Of a DNA stretch of 64,000 bases, positions 50,434 to 58,298 are shown one piece after another. The DNA is taken from NCBI GenBank assembly GCA_036265815.1, contig DATAOI010000011.1, positions 1-64,000 of the forward strand, given 5' to 3'. This DNA comes from Gemmatimonadales bacterium. Its GTDB lineage: Bacteria > Gemmatimonadota > Gemmatimonadetes > Gemmatimonadales > GWC2-71-9. Position 1 is the first letter of the stretch, and each line of letters begins with the position of its first letter. A model generated the notes under the pieces. It saw only the letters and a program-made list of their open reading frames with translations. It did not search any database and had not been told where the DNA came from. The position numbers were made by a program, and so were the translations under genes.

Positions 50434-50500
50434 GGCCGCGCCGCTCCTCTCTGGGCGGAGCCTAGCCGCATAGGCGCCCCAGGGCCAGGAGGGATGCGCG

Positions 50501-51148
50501 ATGCCCCGTTGCCACTGTGAGGCCACGAACCGCCACTTCACTCCCGCGCGGGCTCGGCAGGATCTGGTCACCTACCAGCGCCGCGGCCCGACCGGCACCG
50601 CCCGGCTGATCCTGCAGGGCTTGAGGGACGTGAGCCTGGCCGCCGACACCGTGCTCGACGTCGGCGCCGGGATCGGGGTGCTGCACCACGAGCTGCTCGA
50701 GCGCGGCGTGCAGCGAGCGGTGCACCTCGAGGTAGCCAGCGCATATCTCGAGGCGGCACAGGAGGAGACCGCGCGCAGGGGTCACCAGCACCGCGTGCAC
50801 TTTCACCGGGGTGACATCACGAGCCTGGCCCCCGAGCTCGCGTCCGCCGACCTGGTGACCTTGGACCGGGTGCTGTGCTGCTCCCCGGACCTCGAGGCCC
50901 TGATCGAAGTCTCGGCCCGGAAGGCGAAACGATATTTTGCGCTGAGCTACCCGCACGACTACTGGTACGTCCGCGGACGCGTCCGGCTGCAGAACGCCCG
51001 GCGCCGGTGGACCGGGGATCCATTCCGATTCTTCGTGCACCCGGTGCACCGGATCCGATCGCTCATTCGGGCCGCCGGCTTCCAGGTGCGGCGCGCGCGC
51101 TGGAATCTCAACTGGGAAGTCGTGATCTGCACCCGCGACGCGATGTGA
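50501..51148 (+). CDS. SAM-dependent methyltransferase
   Basis: A 215-residue class I methyltransferase. The SAM loop is VLDVGAGIGVLHHELLERG (about 51-69), with later VTLDRVLCC (catalytic region). The N-terminal CHCEATNRHFTPARA followed by a TYQRRGP stretch resembles the family related to Mg-protoporphyrin O-methyltransferase, but the true substrate is unknown. ATG 50501 follows GGAGG. Confidence 0.85.
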   Translation: MPRCHCEATNRHFTPARARQDLVTYQRRGPTGTARLILQGLRDVSLAADTVLDVGAGIGVLHHELLERGVQRAVHLEVASAYLEAAQEETARRGHQHRVHFHRGDITSLAPELASADLVTLDRVLCCSPDLEALIEVSARKAKRYFALSYPHDYWYVRGRVRLQNARRRWTGDPFRFFVHPVHRIRSLIRAAGFQVRRARWNLNWEVVICTRDAM

Positions 51149-51176
51149 GGCCATGCGTCCGGACCACCTACCGTCT

Positions 51177-51602
51177 ATGAACATTCGGCCGTACCGGTCC
51201 AGCGATCGTGCCGAGTGGCAGCGGATGCGCCAGGCGCTGTGGCCCGATCAGACCTCGGCGGATATGGATGAGTGGCTCGCGCGGCCGGACGCGGCGGTGC
51301 TGGTGGCGGAGAGGCCGGGCGGCGGGCTCGGTGGATTCGCGGAGGTGGGCGAGCGCAGCATCGCGCAGGGCTGCAGCACCAGTCCGGTGGCCTATCTCGA
51401 GGGATGGTATGTCGACCCCGACCTGCGGGGCCAGCAGGTTGGTGCCGGCCTGCTGCAGGCGATAGAGGCCTGGGCCCGACGGGCAGGCTACCGAGAGCTC
51501 GCGTCCGATACGACGCTGGGGAACGAAGCGTCTCAGCGGGCTCACCAGGCGTTGGGCTTCATCGAAGTAGAGCGTGCGGTGCAGTATCGGAAGCCACTGT
51601 GA
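51177..51602 (+). CDS. AAC(6')-like aminoglycoside N-acetyltransferase
   Basis: ATG 51177 gives 141 residues; ATG 51153 is in frame upstream but less typical. The sequence follows the AAC(6')-I pattern: IRPYRSSDRAEWQRMRQALWPD, GFAEVGERSIAQGC, PVAYLEGWYVDPDLRGQQVG and SDTTLGNEASQRAHQALGF. In the family these catalyse acetyl-CoA-dependent 6'-N-acetylation of aminoglycosides, but chromosomal copies in soil bacteria may have other natural substrates. It is a plain gene, without integron or transposon context. Confidence 0.8.
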   Translation: MNIRPYRSSDRAEWQRMRQALWPDQTSADMDEWLARPDAAVLVAERPGGGLGGFAEVGERSIAQGCSTSPVAYLEGWYVDPDLRGQQVGAGLLQAIEAWARRAGYRELASDTTLGNEASQRAHQALGFIEVERAVQYRKPL

Positions 51603-51638
51603 CTCACTCTGACCACTCTCGAGGCGCCGCCTAGACCG

Positions 51639-51920
51639 ATGCTCAAGCCGGGTCCTGTCCGCCCTTTCTTCCGGCTCCTCGGCTGGGTCGTCGGGCCGCT
51701 GCTTCTCGCTGCAGGGGCGCTCCTCGTGCTGCTCGACCTGCGTGGCGTGTTTGCCGCCGGATGGCCGCCCTGGTCGCGCCGGATTCATCCCGGCCTCTGG
51801 CTCGGGCTGGGCAATCTCGCCCTCGGGTGGATCGTGCTGCGTGGCGCGCGAACCGGATCAGATCCCTACGTCATTCCCGATGAGAGCGATGCCAGCGAGC
51901 GAGACCAGAGCCGGAGATAA
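51639..51920 (+). CDS. Small membrane protein
   Basis: A 93-residue protein with two hydrophobic segments (about 10-33 and 50-66) and an acidic tail. No family recognised. It lies between the AAC(6')-like and MOSC genes on the same strand, 36 bases after the former. Confidence 0.6.
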   Translation: MLKPGPVRPFFRLLGWVVGPLLLAAGALLVLLDLRGVFAAGWPPWSRRIHPGLWLGLGNLALGWIVLRGARTGSDPYVIPDESDASERDQSRR

Positions 51921-52001
51921 TCCAGTTTGAGACTCGGGATCGATGCCGATGCGGCACCGAGGGACGTGACAGAGCGCCTGACTCCGACAGCGGAGGGTGG
52001 T

Positions 52002-52496
52002 GTGCGTGGCCGTGTCGTTCAGCTCAGCCTCAAGCCTCAGGAAGGCCGGGCCCGCGGAATTCCCAAGCGCGCGGTGCCCACCCTCACCATCACCTCCGCC
52101 GGGGTCCAGGGCGACTTCAACCGGTGGCGGACCGACAAGGCGAGCGGTGATCCCGACCAGGCCGTGCTCCTGCTCCGGGAGGAGATCCTGGCCGACCTGC
52201 GGGCGGAGGGCTGGCCGGTTCAGCCCGGGGAGCTGGGCGAAAACCTCACGCTGGCCGATCTCCCGCCGGACGCGCTGCATCCGGGAGTCCGGGTGCAGGT
52301 GGATGACGTCGTGCTCGAGGTGAGCAAGGCCTGCGATCCCTGCACCGTCCTCTACACGCTTCCCTACGTCGGGCTCGAGCGGGGTCACGCGTTCCTCCGG
52401 ACGCTCGCCGGTCGGAGAGGGTGGTTTGCCCGGGTCGTGCAAGGCGGGACCATTCGAGCGGGCAGGCCGGTTACGGTGACCGGACCGAGCCGGTGA
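52002..52496 (+). CDS. MOSC-domain protein
   Basis: I choose GTG 52002, close behind GGAGGG (51992-51997), giving 164 residues starting with the usual MOSC beta strand RGRVVQLSL; TTG 51927 and GTG 51966 would add 25 and 12 residues. The domain shows GIPKRAV, GVQGDFNRWRTDKASGD, DQAVLLL, GELGENLT and SKACDPC with the conserved cysteine. MOSC proteins are sulfur-carrier or molybdenum-cofactor-related; here it is a stand-alone single domain, as in YiiM-like proteins. Confidence 0.85.
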   Translation: MRGRVVQLSLKPQEGRARGIPKRAVPTLTITSAGVQGDFNRWRTDKASGDPDQAVLLLREEILADLRAEGWPVQPGELGENLTLADLPPDALHPGVRVQVDDVVLEVSKACDPCTVLYTLPYVGLERGHAFLRTLAGRRGWFARVVQGGTIRAGRPVTVTGPSR

Positions 52497-52539
52497 CCTC
52501 TGAGGGCCTCGATCGCTGGTGGCAGCTCTGGATGTGACG

Positions 52540-52896
52540 ATGAGCGTGAGCCCCAGCTTCCGAAGCTTCGTGATCGACCAGCTCCAGCGCACCGCGGCCG
52601 GCATTCGAGCCCGGAGCATGTTCGGCGGCGTGGGCATCTACGCGGCGGATCTCTTCTTCGCGCTGCTGGACGACGACACCCTCTACTTCAAGGTGGATGA
52701 GACCACCCGCGGCGAGTTCGAGGCCCGCGGGATGGGGCCGTTTCGCCCCCTCGGCGAGCAGGGCGAACTCATGCAATACTACCAGGTGCCCGCCGAGGTC
52801 CTGGAGGACGCGGAGCAGTTGCGGCCTTGGGTCGCGGCAGCGATCGATGTGGCCCGGCGGGCAAAGCGCCGGCGCCCGCGGCGGCGAGATGTGTGA
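52540..52896 (+). CDS. TfoX N-terminal-domain protein
   Basis: ATG 52540 (GTG 52519 also in frame) gives 118 residues. ARSMFGGVGIYAADLFFALLDDDTLYFKVDE is diagnostic of the TfoX N-terminal domain. The full TfoX/Sxy regulator also has a C-terminal domain, absent here. The C-terminus is strongly basic (AKRRRPRRRDV), suggesting nucleic-acid contact. Stand-alone TfoX-N proteins are common and uncharacterised. Confidence 0.88.
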   Translation: MSVSPSFRSFVIDQLQRTAAGIRARSMFGGVGIYAADLFFALLDDDTLYFKVDETTRGEFEARGMGPFRPLGEQGELMQYYQVPAEVLEDAEQLRPWVAAAIDVARRAKRRRPRRRDV

Positions 52897-53011
52897 GGGT
52901 GGCGCTTCCCCCGGGGACAGTCGGTCCCTAGGATTCTGATGCCGGTCGGCTGGCCGATCGAAACCGCGGCTGGGTGGTGGGCCGGCATCCCTGGCAGTGG
53001 GAGACTCCCCA

Positions 53012-53191
53012 ATGCAGCTCATTCTTTCTCCTGACGAGACGATCATCCTGCGGGATCTCTTGAGCGCCTACCTTCCGGGGCTGCGACGAGAGGTGGCGCG
53101 CACCGAGCAGCACGAGCTTCGGCATCTGCTGGTCCAGCGGCTGGAGCTGGCGGAACGGCTCCTCGACCAGCTGGCCACGCCAGCGGTCTAA
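53012..53191 (+). CDS. Small helical protein of unknown function
   Basis: A 59-residue protein from ATG 53012 (GTG 52997 is an alternative). It is helical and amphipathic: LSPDETIILRDLLSAYLPGLRREVARTEQHELRHLLVQRL. This looks like a four-helix-bundle half or a dimerisation module. No family was recognised, though similar short proteins are found in other soil bacteria. Confidence 0.6.
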   Translation: MQLILSPDETIILRDLLSAYLPGLRREVARTEQHELRHLLVQRLELAERLLDQLATPAV

Positions 53192-53200
53192 CGGCTGACG

Positions 53201-54019
53201 ATGGCCGACGCACCTCCCGCGTTCGTTCCTCCCGCCAGGGTAGGGCAGATTGCTATCCCGGTCACCGACCTCGAGCGGGCCGTGCGCTTCTATGGCGACA
53301 CGCTCGGTCTTCGCCTGATGTTCCGCGCGCCCCCGGGCCTGGCGTTCTTCGACTGCGGCGGTGTGCGGCTGATGCTCACCGGCGTAACCGGGGACGGGTC
53401 TCCGGCCGCCGCCGGGATCATCTACTACCTGGTGACCGATCTGGTGGCAGCGTACGAAGCGCTGAGTGACAAGGGCGTGCGGTTCCTGGATGCGCCGCAC
53501 TGCGTGGCCCGGCTGCCGGACCATGAGCTGTGGATGGCATTTTGCCGGGACTCGGAGGAGAATCTCCTCGCGCTGATGAGCGAGGTGCGGCCGGGGCCTG
53601 CTGACCGCGCTCCCGCGTCTCGTCTGCCGCTGGAGCTGCTCGAGGAGACCCTTGCGGTCTGCCGTCTGCCAGTCGACGCGGCGCTGCCCGACTGGGCGGA
53701 CGGAGCCAGTCGATTTCTGACCGTCAGCCGCACCGGGGAGGAGCTGTCGATCACCGCTATCCAGTCGATCGTCCCTGCGGGTGTCCGGTGCGAGCGTGAC
53801 TACCGAGCCCTGCGGGTGAAGAGCCCGCTGCCACTGGACCTGATTGGGGTGTTGGCTGCCATCGCCGATCCCTTGGCTGCGGCAGGACTGAGCATCTTCG
53901 CCATTTCGACCTTCGACACGGACTATGTCCTGGTAAAGGCTCGCGATCTGGAGCCGGCGCTCGCGGCCCTCGAGCGCGCCGGACACCAGGTCAGCCGGCA
54001 GGCAGTCGGGTCGCCGTGA
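53201..54019 (+). CDS. VOC-ACT fusion protein
   Basis: A 272-residue two-domain protein. Residues 12-130 are a VOC (glyoxalase/bleomycin-resistance) domain, with the pattern VGQIAIPVTDLERAVRFYGDTLGL and ENLLALMSEV. Residues 138-266 are an ACT-like amino-acid-sensing domain with FLTVSRTGEELSITA and IADPLAAAGLSIFAISTFDTDYVLV. Each domain alone is common. The fusion implies a VOC reaction or binding function under small-molecule control. It overlaps the following membrane gene at GTGA. Confidence 0.85.
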   Translation: MADAPPAFVPPARVGQIAIPVTDLERAVRFYGDTLGLRLMFRAPPGLAFFDCGGVRLMLTGVTGDGSPAAAGIIYYLVTDLVAAYEALSDKGVRFLDAPHCVARLPDHELWMAFCRDSEENLLALMSEVRPGPADRAPASRLPLELLEETLAVCRLPVDAALPDWADGASRFLTVSRTGEELSITAIQSIVPAGVRCERDYRALRVKSPLPLDLIGVLAAIADPLAAAGLSIFAISTFDTDYVLVKARDLEPALAALERAGHQVSRQAVGSP

Positions 54020-54408
54020 CCCCTCGGCGGATCGTGCTGCGGCGAATTCTTTTCTTGGAGTCCGCCGCGTTTCTGCTGATCGTCGCCATCATCTGGCTGG
54101 ACGAGCTGCTGGACCTGCCGCACCTGCTGTTCGGAACGACCCCGACGCCCTTGCGGCTGGGGGAAGGTTTTCTCGAGTCGATGCTCACACTGACCGTCGG
54201 GATCGGGGTCGTGCTCGTCACCTGGCGGGCCTTCCGCAGGATCGAGTACCTCGAGTCGTTGATCGTCATGTGCGCCTGGTGCCGGAGGGTACGTGAGGGT
54301 GGGGACTGGGTGACGATCGAGCTGTTCCTGGAGCGACAGCATCACGCCCAGACCACGCACGGGATCTGTGACTCCTGTGCCGCCGGCATCGCTATGCCTC
54401 CTCCCTGA
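54016..54408 (+). CDS. Membrane protein with CxxC-CxxC tail
   Basis: A 130-residue protein from GTG 54016 with two transmembrane helices (11-28 and 52-70) and a short cytoplasmic tail CAWCRRVREGGDWVTIELFLE (86 onwards) ending GICDSCAAGI (118-121 cysteines). This tail is common at the C-terminus of GAF/PAS signalling proteins, where its role is unknown; four cysteines could bind zinc. It lacks a kinase domain. It overlaps the VOC-ACT gene. Confidence 0.7.
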   Translation: MTPRRIVLRRILFLESAAFLLIVAIIWLDELLDLPHLLFGTTPTPLRLGEGFLESMLTLTVGIGVVLVTWRAFRRIEYLESLIVMCAWCRRVREGGDWVTIELFLERQHHAQTTHGICDSCAAGIAMPPP

Positions 54409-54489
54409 GGGTGGGCCCCGCGCGATTAAGCAGGTGGGTTTCATAGTGTGCGGCGCTAACTTACCGGCACATGCGCCAAGGAGAGTGTC

Positions 54490-54708
54490 ATGACCGACAT
54501 CAATGACTGTGTGCCCGGCCGCCGGGTCCGGGTGCTGCAGACCGGTGTGCCACGGGTCGCCGGAAAGACCGGAACGATTGTGGAGGTCTCGCGGGTTCGC
54601 CGTCCACCTACCGGGCCGATGCGGGAGCGGGTCACGGTCGACGTCCCGGGACACGGTGAGGTAGGCCTGAGCCCCGCCGACGTCGAGGTGCTGCCCGATC
54701 CCAGGTGA
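54490..54708 (+). CDS. Small SH3-like protein
   Basis: A 72-residue protein: VPGRRVRVLQTGVPRVAGKTGTIVEVSR followed by VTVDVPGHGEVGLSPADVEVL. The pattern suggests a KOW/SH3-like barrel. No named family. TAACTTACCGGCACA (54457-54471) lies before it and may be a -10 region. ATG 54490 follows AAGGAG. Confidence 0.7.
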   Translation: MTDINDCVPGRRVRVLQTGVPRVAGKTGTIVEVSRVRRPPTGPMRERVTVDVPGHGEVGLSPADVEVLPDPR

Positions 54709-54718
54709 TATTCAGGAG

Positions 54719-55012
54719 TCAGCCTGAGCGCCTGGCCTCCGGCCTCGGCCGCTCGTCCGGGTGCCGCTGCAACCAGGCCTGTACATAGGGACAGGTGGCC
54801 ATGACGTGGAAGCCGTGCTCACGTGCATACGCCAGGGCTGCCCTCACCAGGGCGTCGCCGACACCGTGACCCTGTGCCGAGGGCGAGATCTCCGTATGCT
54901 GGAGATCCATCACGTCCTCGCTGAACATGGACATGGCATAAATGAGCTCCGCCTCCCCATCATCCAGCGGAAGCACGAAGCGGGAGCGCTGAGGATCGTG
55001 TTGAACGTTCAT
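54719..55012 (-). CDS. Small GNAT acetyltransferase, paralogue of the gene at 50134
   Basis: A 97-residue GNAT on the minus strand (start at the CAT ending 55012). It has LQHTEISPSAQGHGVGDALVRAALAYAREHG and ATCPYVQAWLQRHPDE. It shares layout with the 99-residue gene at 50134-50433, so the two are paralogues. The substrate is unknown. Convergent with the SH3-like gene and divergent from the lipoprotein gene at 55134. Confidence 0.84.
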   Translation of the reverse strand: MNVQHDPQRSRFVLPLDDGEAELIYAMSMFSEDVMDLQHTEISPSAQGHGVGDALVRAALAYAREHGFHVMATCPYVQAWLQRHPDERPRPEARRSG

Positions 55013-55133
55013 GAGCCCTCGACCTGAGTAGTCCCTGGGGCCACCGCGCGCGGTTCGGCGGTGTTCGCCAGCAAGCATTGGTCAGGAAAGATAGATTGAT
55101 CCGACCGGCTCCCCTCTCCCAGGACACCGCGCG

Positions 55134-55712
55134 ATGACACTGAGGTACCCTCACCTCTGGCTCGGCCTGCTCGCCGTCGCGTGCCGCGCTCCGGCACCGG
55201 CGCGAGCTCCCGCATCCCAGTCCTGGGCGCCACCCACCGCGGCAGCCATCGGAGAGGCCGCCATGGCCGCCGTGGTAGCGGCACCCTGGGATACCGACCC
55301 CAGTGGGTGGGGGATCCTCTGTACACCCCAGGCTCCCTGCGATACGCTCGTACTCGACCCCCGCATCGTGGCGCTTCCGTCTCAGCCGCCGGCGTTCTTC
55401 GTGCCGGACCGGCGGGAGGTGGCCGCGACCCTGAGCGCGTACTCGCTCTCGCTCACCCATGTCCCCGGCCGGCAGACGATCATCGGCCCGTGGGCGGAGT
55501 GCAGTGCCCGCCGGGACGCTCCCCAGTGGTCGACCTCGCGACGCGCCTGCGTGGCGCTCGGCATCGCAGGGCTCGAGACCGCTCGGCCGGATGCGATGAC
55601 GTTCGCGCTTCTCATCGCGACGCCGGCGAAGGGTCTGAGCTGGCCGCGGGTGCGGGTCACCCGCCCGCGCGACAGCTGGCGCGGTCGGTTGCTGAGCAAT
55701 GCCAGCGAATGA
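55134..55712 (+). CDS. Lipoprotein of unknown function
   Basis: A 192-residue protein with a short signal and lipobox LLAVAC (Cys17), then an Ala/Pro-rich linker (APAPARAPASQ). The remainder is a globular domain with several conserved-looking tryptophans and cysteines (CTPQAPCDT). No family recognised. AGATAGATTG (55089-55098) upstream resembles the element before 49734. Confidence 0.7.
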   Translation: MTLRYPHLWLGLLAVACRAPAPARAPASQSWAPPTAAAIGEAAMAAVVAAPWDTDPSGWGILCTPQAPCDTLVLDPRIVALPSQPPAFFVPDRREVAATLSAYSLSLTHVPGRQTIIGPWAECSARRDAPQWSTSRRACVALGIAGLETARPDAMTFALLIATPAKGLSWPRVRVTRPRDSWRGRLLSNASE

Positions 55713-55877
55713 GCGAAGCACGGCGCGATACCGGCCGGTCCCCTTACCATCACTCCGGGAGGGCCGAGATGGCGAAGAGGGGATGGTCCCCTCGTCGAAG
55801 ACATTCTATCTTCGCGGGAACGGTGCGATCGAGCTGGCGTCGGTTCCCAGGTCCACCCTGTTCTCGGCGGAGGCCCT

Positions 55878-56132
55878 ATGGTGGCGAAGAAAGCGTCCTC
55901 GCGGAAGTCGAGCGGCCGGAAGTACAGCAAGAGCGCGAGCAAGAGCGTCAAGAGCGCGATGCGCCGTCGCAAAAGCGGCACGCTCAAGCGGGGAAAATCG
56001 GGTCACGGCGGTAAGGTAAAGAGCCGCAAGCAGGCGATCGCGATCGGCCTCTCGGAGGCTCGCAAGAAGGGCGCGAAGGTGCCAAAGAAGAAGAGCTCCG
56101 CCAAGAGGAGGCGGTCGAAGTCCAAGTCCTGA
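55878..56132 (+). CDS. Lys/Ser-rich basic protein (DUF6496-like)
   Basis: An 84-residue protein composed mostly of Lys, Arg and Ser, with the signature KVKSRKQAIAIGLSEARKKGAKVPKK. This core matches a family of small nucleoid-associated-like basic proteins of unknown function. The N-terminus is a repetitive SRKSSGRKYSKSASK-type tail reminiscent of histone-like tails. ATG 55878 follows CGGAGG. Confidence 0.8.
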   Translation: MVAKKASSRKSSGRKYSKSASKSVKSAMRRRKSGTLKRGKSGHGGKVKSRKQAIAIGLSEARKKGAKVPKKKSSAKRRRSKSKS

Positions 56133-56186
56133 GGGCCGACCGGTGAGACAGATGACCATGTCGGCGGCCTGGCCGCGGAGAAGCCG

Positions 56187-56495
56187 ATGAGCCAGTCGCC
56201 GGTGACGTGCCCGCACACCCCGGCGGGACCACCTCCCCCGCCACGCACCCCGGCGGGGTGCGAGGAGTGCCTCGCCATCGGTGGGCACTGGGTTCATCTG
56301 CGGCTCTGTCTGAGCTGCGGCCATGTCGGCTGCTGCGACAACTCACCGGGCCGGCACGCCACCAAGCATTTCCAGAGCTCGCACCATCCCGTGATGCAGT
56401 CGTTCGAGCCGGGTGAGAACTGGGGCTGGTGCTACCTCGAGGACCGCGAGCTGGGGCCGTTCACCCCACTGCGAGCCGCTGGAAGGCGCGGGTGA
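56187..56495 (+). CDS. UBP-type zinc-finger protein
   Basis: A 102-residue protein with the complete UBP (BUZ) zinc finger: Cys25/Cys28, Cys41/Cys44, Cys49 and the histidines of GRHATKHFQSSHHPVM, ending in the WGWCYLED segment. In eukaryotes this finger binds the C-terminus of ubiquitin. Bacterial copies are known but uncharacterised. It overlaps the L7/L12-like gene at GTGA, suggesting a shared function. Confidence 0.88.
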   Translation: MSQSPVTCPHTPAGPPPPPRTPAGCEECLAIGGHWVHLRLCLSCGHVGCCDNSPGRHATKHFQSSHHPVMQSFEPGENWGWCYLEDRELGPFTPLRAAGRRG

Positions 56496-56746
56496 CCTGG
56501 TACTGGGTCGCGGGCCTGGGCGCGGTGGCGCTCCTGGGAATCCTGAGCCGGCTCGGGGAGCGGCCCGCCGGCGGCGCTGCGAGCCGCCGGCACGACCGGG
56601 TGCTCCCGTCACCGGCCGAGATCGACGGGTTGCTGCGTGCCGGCCGGAAGATCGAGGCGATCAAGATGTACCGGCTCCTGCACGGGGTGGACCTCAAGGC
56701 CGCCAAAGACAAGGTCGAGGCCCGCGCGCGCGAGCTGGGCCGCTGA
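56492..56746 (+). CDS. Membrane-anchored L7/L12-C-terminal-like protein
   Basis: An 84-residue protein from GTG 56492. One N-terminal transmembrane helix (about 2-20) is followed by a linker and a helical segment IDGLLRAGRKIEAIKMYRLLHGVDLKAAKDKVEA that strongly resembles the C-terminal domain of ribosomal protein bL12. Small bL12-like domains of this kind are found in bacteria with unknown function. It overlaps the UBP zinc-finger gene. Confidence 0.8.
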   Translation: MTWYWVAGLGAVALLGILSRLGERPAGGAASRRHDRVLPSPAEIDGLLRAGRKIEAIKMYRLLHGVDLKAAKDKVEARARELGR

Positions 56747-56766
56747 CCACGCCGCCTTCCGCCCGC

Positions 56767-57159
56767 CTACGCCCCGGGCATGTGGTAGAAGAACTGCTCC
56801 CGCACGATCTTCCCATCCTTGACCGTATAGAGAGCCATCTCCTCCATCCGGATACGCTGCCCGGTTCCCTTCGAAGTCACGTCCCAGGCGTACCTGACCG
56901 CGAACTGACCTTCGCCGACGAACGGCCCGTTCACCTCGATGCCGTGCACCTCGTTGTTGGCGTACCACCCTTCGTTCTTCCCGCGGACCGCCTCGATGCC
57001 GGTCATCTCGGCCGGCATCTTCTCGTCACCGACCGGCTCGATGCTGACGATCTTCGGCGAGTAGAGCTTGTTGATCGCCTCGATGTTGCGTCCGGCCCGG
57101 CACAGGGTCACCAGCTCCTGGGCCACGGATGCGGTCGAGGTGGGGGCGGCGGCAGTCAT
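56767..57159 (-). CDS. SnoaL/NTF2-like protein
   Basis: A 130-residue NTF2-fold protein on the minus strand. It begins MTAAAPTSTASVAQELVTLC, has GRNIEAINKLYSPKIVSIEP, NEVHGIEVNGPFVGEGQFAVRYAWDVT, and ends YTVKDGKIVREQFFYHMPG, the SnoaL-like pattern. A GGAGG ribosome-binding site precedes the start. The fold houses many small-molecule enzymes and binding proteins; function is unknown. Confidence 0.87.
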   Translation of the reverse strand: MTAAAPTSTASVAQELVTLCRAGRNIEAINKLYSPKIVSIEPVGDEKMPAEMTGIEAVRGKNEGWYANNEVHGIEVNGPFVGEGQFAVRYAWDVTSKGTGQRIRMEEMALYTVKDGKIVREQFFYHMPGA

Positions 57160-57263
57160 GGGGTACCTCCTCAGTTGATGTCCGGAGGACAATATTAGAG
57201 GATGCCGCCCAGGCCGCCATGGCGGCTCGCGAGTCGGGGCGGTGACCTCGTCCAGGAGGGCGT

Positions 57264-57683
57264 ATGGTGAATGGCCGGATGCCCTTGTATCTGACCCTGC
57301 TCGCGGCGGTACTCTGTGCGGCCGCGCTGTGGGTCCTTCAGCCCTATACCGTGAGGTCGCCCTGGGATGCCTACACCAGGCCCGCGCAGCAGTTCCTCCG
57401 CGCCGCCATACGGAGAGACTCGCTCGCACTGACCCGTCAGTCCGGCTCGGTCACGCCGGTGGTCTGGGCCCTGGCTGCGGCGCGCACGCAACCGGAGTCC
57501 TTGAAGGTCTGGGCCCGTGACGCGGAGGCCTGGACGGGCAAGCGTCGGGGCGATACCGCGGACGTGCTCCTGTCCACGGCCACCGCCGTGTGCAGCCGGC
57601 ATCCGATCTGGCTCCGCTTCGTGGGTTCCGGGGAACAGGCGAGAGTGGTTCGGGCCAGCTCAGCCTGTTTCGGTCCCAGATAG
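57264..57683 (+). CDS. Short secreted or membrane-anchored protein
   Basis: A 139-residue protein with one N-terminal hydrophobic segment (about 6-26), either a signal or an anchor. The rest is polar, with several Trp and two Cys. No family was recognised. ATG 57264 follows GGAGGG. Confidence 0.65.
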   Translation: MVNGRMPLYLTLLAAVLCAAALWVLQPYTVRSPWDAYTRPAQQFLRAAIRRDSLALTRQSGSVTPVVWALAAARTQPESLKVWARDAEAWTGKRRGDTADVLLSTATAVCSRHPIWLRFVGSGEQARVVRASSACFGPR

Positions 57684-57721
57684 CTCACGGGTGGGCTAGC
57701 CGCGACGACCGGGGAGGGCCG

Positions 57722-58219
57722 GTGGAGATTCGTTCCGTCGCTCGGTTTCTCGAGTATTGGGACGGCTTCCGTGGCCGCACCCGCCGGGTCATCGCGTGCA
57801 TTCCGCCGGCCCGGATCGAATGGACCCATCAGCCGGGCAAGTTCACCTTCGGCGATCTGGTGCGCCACCTTGCGACCATCGAGCGCTACATGTACGCCGA
57901 AACGGTCTCCGGACGGCCCAGCGCCTACCCTGGGTGCGGCCGGGAGCTGGCGGACGGCTACGAAGCCGTGGTCGGGTACTTCGATCGGCTGGCGGGCGAG
58001 TCGCGGGCGATCTTCGCTGCGCTGCCCGATGCCGCCCTGGACCGGAAGTGCCGCACTCCGGCGGGGACCCCGATCACGACCTGGAAGTGGATGCGCGCCA
58101 TGGTGGAGCACGAGGCCCACCATCGGGGGCAGCTGTATCTCATGCTGGGCATGCTGGATGTGGCCACGCCTCCGCTGTTCGGCTTGACTTCGGAGGAGGT
58201 GAGGGCGCGGTCGGTCTGA
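57722..58219 (+). CDS. DinB-family metalloprotein
   Basis: GTG 57722 gives 165 residues with the DinB four-helix-bundle metal triad: His49 (DLVRHL), His130 and His134 (EHEAHHRGQL). The family binds a divalent metal; some members are thiol-dependent transferases or damage-inducible proteins, most are uncharacterised. The start follows GGAGGG. Confidence 0.88.
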   Translation: MEIRSVARFLEYWDGFRGRTRRVIACIPPARIEWTHQPGKFTFGDLVRHLATIERYMYAETVSGRPSAYPGCGRELADGYEAVVGYFDRLAGESRAIFAALPDAALDRKCRTPAGTPITTWKWMRAMVEHEAHHRGQLYLMLGMLDVATPPLFGLTSEEVRARSV

Positions 58220-58298
58220 CCGCTCGGCCTGCGTCCCGGGCTCGGACGGACTACCTTCCGGCACAAACCGGCTGGTGCCCTCTACTGTGGAGTCTCAG

